Assembly (NCBI GenBank): GCA_030754715.1
Contig: JASLZV010000058.1
Location: 368 to 8,639, forward strand
Length of the DNA stretch: 8,272 bases
Direction: 5' to 3'
DNA from: Phycisphaerae bacterium
GTDB taxonomy: Bacteria; Planctomycetota; Phycisphaerae; SM23-33
Positions within the stretch are counted from its first letter, which is position 1. Every line of letters starts with the position of its first letter. The notes below the pieces were generated by a model. The model saw only the letters and a list, made by a program, of their open reading frames with translations, was not told the DNA's origin and did no database searches. Shown one piece after another: positions 5,310-8,272 of this stretch. Position numbers and translations under genes: made by a program.

Positions 5310-7202
5310 ATGATACGACATGCAGGTTTGTTTGCGGCGGTTGTCGTTGTGGCCGCATCGATGGCGGCGGCCCAGGAACTGCCGTCGCTCGGCGATCTCG
5401 CCCCTCCCGGCGTCGGTGGACGGGCCGGGGGGGCGGAAGTCCCTTTGCGGTACCAGGAGGCGTTGGAACACTTCACGGCCGCCGCGGTGGTTTCGCATAC
5501 GGAGGTTCGGCCGGGCCAGGAATTTCACATAGCCGTGGTGATGCACATTGCCGACAGCTGGGTGTATTACGGCCCTGTTCCCGGCCCAATCGCAGTGGCC
5601 GGCGGGATTTCCGCCGTGGCTGACAACCTTACGGTGGGAGAGGTCCTTTGGCCGGAAGATGAGCCGTATGAGACGAATCTGGGCGACAGGGTCGTCGTCA
5701 ACAATGTTTACAAGGGTCGGGCTGTGGCCTACGTACCGGTGAAAGTGCCGACGGGCGCCCGGCAGGGCCGCCGCGCCATCCGGCTTGTTGTCAGTGGGCA
5801 GATATGCGGGGACCAATGCGTTGATCTGCGGGTGAGGGTTGCAGCCACGGTGACGGTGGGCAAAAGGTCGCTGGCCAACGACGCCTGGACGCAGGACCTG
5901 GCCGGGCGGCTGCAAGGGGCGATGCCCGCAACGAGGCTTCGTGCGGCCGGGGTGCCTCGGGGCCCGGCCGTTGCCCCGGAGGTGGCGGACTTGACGGTTT
6001 GGGCGGGGCTGGGGCTGGCCTTGTTGGCCGGGCTGGTCCTCAACGTGATGCCGTGCGTGCTGCCGATGGTTCCGCTGCGGATTCTGAGCCTGGTGCAGAT
6101 GGCCGGTCAGCGCCGGCGCCGCTTTGTCACGCTCGGATCGGCCTTTGTCGGCGGGATTGTGTTGTTCTTTATCGTCCTGGCCGTGGCGAGCGTGATCGTC
6201 CGATTGGCTGCGCAGCAGGCACTGAACCTCAGCGCGCACTTTCAATATCGCGCCGTTCGCATCGGCCTGGCGATGGTTCTGGTCGCCCTGGCGGCCAACC
6301 TGTTCGGGCTGTTTAACGTGGTGGTGCCCAGTCGGTTGGCGGGCCTGAACCAGGGAGGCAGCGGCGGACGTGGGGGACATCTCTCCTCGGTAGGCATGGG
6401 GGTTATGATGGCGATCCTGGCTACCCCGTGCAGTTTTGCGATTCTGGCGGTTGTCCTTGCCTGGTCGCAGATTCAGCCGCTATGGCTGGGCACGTTGGCG
6501 ATTGTCCTGATCGGCGTGGGGATGGCTGCCCCTCACGCGCTGCTGGTGGCGATGCCCAAACTGCTCAACCGGCTGCCCAGGCCCGGGCGGTGGATGGAAC
6601 TGTTCAAACAGTCGATGGGGTTCCTGCTGCTGCCGGTGGCGATCTGGATGATCTATGCTGGCAGCGACGACCTCTACCCGGCATGGGTCGTGGCCTACGG
6701 CGTGCTGCTGACGGCGAGTCTGTGGATGTGGGGCACGTGGGTCCGTTTCGACGCGCCGCTGCCGCGGAAAATTATCATCCGCGGTCTGACGCTGCTCCTG
6801 GCAATCGGGGGGGGGTATTTCATGCTCAAGCCGTCAGTACCGCTGGCGGTAAGGTTTGATAAGTTCTCCAACCAGCGGATCGCGGAGGCTCACCGTGGCG
6901 GGCGAAGCGTCCTGATCAAATTCACCTCCGCTACCTGCACCAGTTGTATCTGGATCGATCACACGGTTTACGACAGCCCGGCTGTTGCAGACGAACTGTC
7001 GGCCCGCAACATAGTGGCGATGAAGGCCGACGTGACCGACGCGGGCACGCCGGCGTCGAGGATGCTCTACGAGCGGTTCGGCGGCGCGCCGCCGCTGACG
7101 GTGCTGTTGACGCCAGATGGCCGGACACCCGTTCGCTTCGACGGCAAGTTCTCCAAAGATGACCTGTTCAAGGCGCTGACCGCGGCGGACGGGAAGGAAT
7201 AA
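5310..7202 (+). CDS. dsbD: DsbD-like thiol:disulfide interchange protein (cytochrome c biogenesis type)
   Basis: A complete 630-residue protein that passes electrons from cytoplasmic thioredoxin across the membrane to reduce periplasmic disulfides. It has a signal peptide (about 1-21, ending MAAAQ). An N-terminal periplasmic beta domain follows (about 50-185), with a cysteine pair C166-x3-C170 that is more closely spaced than in classical DsbD. The central membrane domain (about 228-510, some eight helices) carries the two redox cysteines after prolines: C249 in NVMPCVLPMVP and C374 in ATPCSFAILA. The C-terminal thioredoxin domain has C543-T-S-C546 and a GGAPPLTVLLTPDG cis-proline loop. ATG 5310 is chosen because AGGAG lies five bases upstream; TTG 5307 directly before it is less likely. 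It follows the ZIP remnant by 126 bases and stands apart from the nfu gene, which has its own promoter. Likely clients are periplasmic thiol proteins or cytochrome c maturation factors. Confidence 0.93.
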   Translation: MIRHAGLFAAVVVVAASMAAAQELPSLGDLAPPGVGGRAGGAEVPLRYQEALEHFTAAAVVSHTEVRPGQEFHIAVVMHIADSWVYYGPVPGPIAVAGGISAVADNLTVGEVLWPEDEPYETNLGDRVVVNNVYKGRAVAYVPVKVPTGARQGRRAIRLVVSGQICGDQCVDLRVRVAATVTVGKRSLANDAWTQDLAGRLQGAMPATRLRAAGVPRGPAVAPEVADLTVWAGLGLALLAGLVLNVMPCVLPMVPLRILSLVQMAGQRRRRFVTLGSAFVGGIVLFFIVLAVASVIVRLAAQQALNLSAHFQYRAVRIGLAMVLVALAANLFGLFNVVVPSRLAGLNQGGSGGRGGHLSSVGMGVMMAILATPCSFAILAVVLAWSQIQPLWLGTLAIVLIGVGMAAPHALLVAMPKLLNRLPRPGRWMELFKQSMGFLLLPVAIWMIYAGSDDLYPAWVVAYGVLLTASLWMWGTWVRFDAPLPRKIIIRGLTLLLAIGGGYFMLKPSVPLAVRFDKFSNQRIAEAHRGGRSVLIKFTSATCTSCIWIDHTVYDSPAVADELSARNIVAMKADVTDAGTPASRMLYERFGGAPPLTVLLTPDGRTPVRFDGKFSKDDLFKALTAADGKE

Positions 7203-7289
7203 AACCCGTTGCTACGTCACAGATTCACACTGGAAGATGTGATTGAGCATATGCGGCGGGCCCCGCTGTTTTCGCACCCGGCCGCCGCC

Positions 7290-7317
7290 TTGTATGTGCC
7301 GATTGGGCGCATATAAT
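7290..7317 (+). promoter_or_regulatory. Candidate promoter of the NFU gene
   Basis: A perfect TATAAT (7312-7317) stands out in GC-rich DNA. A weak -35, TTGTAT (7290-7295), lies 16 bases upstream. The predicted start is near 7324, giving a leader of about 54 bases before ATG 7378 that includes the hairpin at 7335-7354. Confidence 0.55.
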
Positions 7318-7334
7318 GAGGGTTGGAATCGGCC

Positions 7335-7354
7335 GGCCGGCTTGGTTGCCGGCC
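7335..7354 (+). other. Hairpin in the NFU leader
   Basis: GGCCGGC and GCCGGCC form a perfect, all-GC 7-base stem around a 6-base loop (TTGGTT). It ends 12 bases before the AAGGA ribosome site of the NFU gene. No run of T follows, so it is not a simple terminator. It could stabilise the mRNA or affect translation. Its position is fact; its role is inference. Confidence 0.5.
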
Positions 7355-7377
7355 TGATGAAAAAACAAGGAAGCATT

Positions 7378-7632
7378 ATGAACGATTGTGCAAGTTGCGA
7401 CGATGGGCTCAAAGCCAGCGTTCAGGAAGTCATCGATACGATTCGCCCACTTCTACAGGCGGATGGCGGCGATATCGAACTGGTGGACGTGGACAGCGAG
7501 GGCAAGGTGAGCGTGCGGCTTCAGGGCGCGTGCAAAGGCTGCCCCGGGGCGGCGATGACACTCAAGATGGGCGTCGAGCGCCACCTGATGGAAAAGGTGC
7601 CTGGGGTCAGCGAGGTGGTGGCCGTCCAGTAA
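7378..7632 (+). CDS. NifU C-terminal (NFU) domain Fe-S cluster scaffold/carrier
   Basis: A complete 84-residue, single-domain NFU protein. NFU domains bind a [4Fe-4S] cluster between two subunits and deliver it to target proteins in the cytoplasm. The domain includes [20 protein letters not shown] and the cluster motif C52-K-G-C55 in [14 protein letters not shown], ending in [13 protein letters not shown] 7378 is supported by AAGGA six bases upstream. A second Cys-x2-Cys (C4-A-S-C7) at the extreme N-terminus is not part of the standard domain. The gene appears monocistronic: it has a TATAAT promoter and a hairpin in its leader, and the next gene has a separate promoter. The neighbourhood of Fe-S and redox genes fits a housekeeping Fe-S maturation role. 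Confidence 0.94.
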   Translation: MNDCASCDDGLKASVQEVIDTIRPLLQADGGDIELVDVDSEGKVSVRLQGACKGCPGAAMTLKMGVERHLMEKVPGVSEVVAVQ

Positions 7633-7721
7633 TCCGCCCTGTGGGAGATTATTTGCGGCCGAGCGTTTGTGACCCCAGTTTACCCGGAACCGCTATTGCG
7701 CGCGGAGGCTTTGCACTTTTC

Positions 7722-7750
7722 TTGACCGTCGCCGCCGGCACCGCTACGAT
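7722..7750 (+). promoter_or_regulatory. Sigma-70-like promoter of the TrpG/PabA gene, giving a leaderless transcript
   Basis: TTGACC (7722-7727, five of six) and TACGAT (7745-7750, four of six) are separated by exactly 17 bases. The ATG at 7757 begins six bases after the -10 box, where transcription itself should start. No Shine-Dalgarno sequence precedes the ATG, which agrees with a leaderless mRNA. Confidence 0.65.
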
Positions 7751-7756
7751 GTGCGT

Positions 7757-8272
7757 ATGATCCTTGTGTTGGACAACTACGACAGTTTTACCTACAACCT
7801 GGTGCAGCGCATCGGCGAACTGGGTGGCAGCTACGAAGCCAGCGTTGTCCGCAATGACGTGTTGGAGGCCCCCGAGGCCGAAGATCGGTACCATCCGACG
7901 CACCTTATCATTTCGCCCGGGCCCTGTACGCCCAACGAGGCCGGCCGGAGCATGAACTTCGTTGACCACTTCCACGGGCGGATTCCGATCCTCGGCGTGT
8001 GCCTTGGCCACCAGTGCATCGCCCAGGTGTTTGGCGGGAAAGTAATCCGCGCCGACAGGCTGATGCACGGCAAGACCAGCGAAATCACCCACGATTCCCA
8101 AAGCGTGTATGCCGGCCTGCCCGACCCGTTCACCGCCACCCGCTACCACAGCCTGATCGTTGACCCAAGCGGGCTCGATAAAGATTTCTACCAGACCGCC
8201 TGGACTGTGGACCAGAACGAACTGATGGGTATCCGGTCCCAAACCCACCCCACCGAGGGCGTGCAGTTCCAC
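7757..8272 (+). CDS. Glutamine amidotransferase of anthranilate/aminodeoxychorismate synthase (TrpG/PabA), truncated at right edge
   Basis: The first 172 residues of a class I glutamine amidotransferase; the family is about 190-200 residues, so only the C-terminal end is missing. It hydrolyses glutamine and passes ammonia to chorismate on the partner TrpE or PabB subunit, for tryptophan or folate synthesis. Visible motifs are MILVLDNYDSFTYNLVQ at the N-terminus, SPGPCTPNEAG (about 53-63), the nucleophile C82 in GVCLGHQCIAQVFGG, HGKTSEI, and RYHSLIV. The window stops at GVQFH, the histidine of the catalytic FHPES triad motif, so the triad glutamate is just outside. TrpG and PabA cannot be told apart from this subunit alone, and no trp or fol neighbours are visible. 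The start is fixed by homology and by the promoter directly in front of it. Confidence 0.94.
   Translation, partial: MILVLDNYDSFTYNLVQRIGELGGSYEASVVRNDVLEAPEAEDRYHPTHLIISPGPCTPNEAGRSMNFVDHFHGRIPILGVCLGHQCIAQVFGGKVIRADRLMHGKTSEITHDSQSVYAGLPDPFTATRYHSLIVDPSGLDKDFYQTAWTVDQNELMGIRSQTHPTEGVQFH

Noticed and set aside
5271..6380. Long open frame of about 369 codons on the reverse strand opposite the dsbD gene
   Set aside because: Its composition (rich in His, Arg, Pro, Gln and Gly) is what an antisense frame of a GC-rich gene gives, with no recognisable domain, while the forward strand encodes a full DsbD with all motifs.
7219..7241. Short TCACA/TGTGA inverted repeat after dsbD as a terminator or CRP-like site
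   Set aside because: The stem is only five bases with an eight-base loop, no T-run follows, and the half-sites point the wrong way for a CRP site.
7649..8272. Reverse-strand open frame of about 207 codons covering the TrpG/PabA region
   Set aside because: The forward strand carries an unmistakable glutamine amidotransferase with its catalytic cysteine, so this is an antisense shadow.

Overview
The window looks like chromosomal DNA from a GC-rich, anaerobic or microaerobic bacterium, most likely a planctomycete. The evidence is a long-armed sigma-70 factor of a type I associate with Planctomycetota, a PerR-rubrerythrin oxidative-stress pair, and a small siroheme sulfite reductase of the kind known from sulfate reducers. 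The lineage is an inference from protein character, not from a marker gene.

Layout. Positions 1-2758 read leftwards as one tight gene string. In transcription order it holds perR, rubrerythrin, a low-molecular-weight siroheme sulfite reductase, a TIGR02757 (DUF2400) protein, and the N-terminus of an SO_0444-type Cu/Zn efflux permease that runs off the left edge. A good sigma-70-like promoter (TTGATA-N17-TAGTAT) sits before perR. Upstream, also leftward, is a sigma-70 family factor (2878-3804) with a strong Shine-Dalgarno site. Just before it lies a small unrecognised reading frame (3825-4076) that has a strong ribosome binding site but an in-frame TAA at codon 13.

The middle (about 4180-5183, rightward) is a patch of gene decay. 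It holds a frameshifted two-cluster ferredoxin remnant and a ZIP metal transporter with an in-frame TGA and a missing internal segment. With the broken frame before the sigma factor, three damaged genes lie side by side in about 1.4 kb, while everything on either side appears intact.

The right part (5310-8272, rightward) holds a complete DsbD-like thiol:disulfide transmembrane reductase, a small NFU-type Fe-S scaffold with its own promoter and a leader hairpin, and the start of a TrpG/PabA glutamine amidotransferase. The promoter of the last gene is so close to its ATG that the mRNA is probably leaderless.

The common theme is redox and metal handling: peroxide sensing and removal, siroheme/Fe-S chemistry, metal efflux and uptake, disulfide reduction and Fe-S assembly. 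I found no mobile element, CRISPR array, tRNA or rRNA. No clearly new multi-gene system is evident. The best leads are the peroxide-type operon that includes TIGR02757 and an efflux permease, and the interrupted gene in front of the sigma factor.
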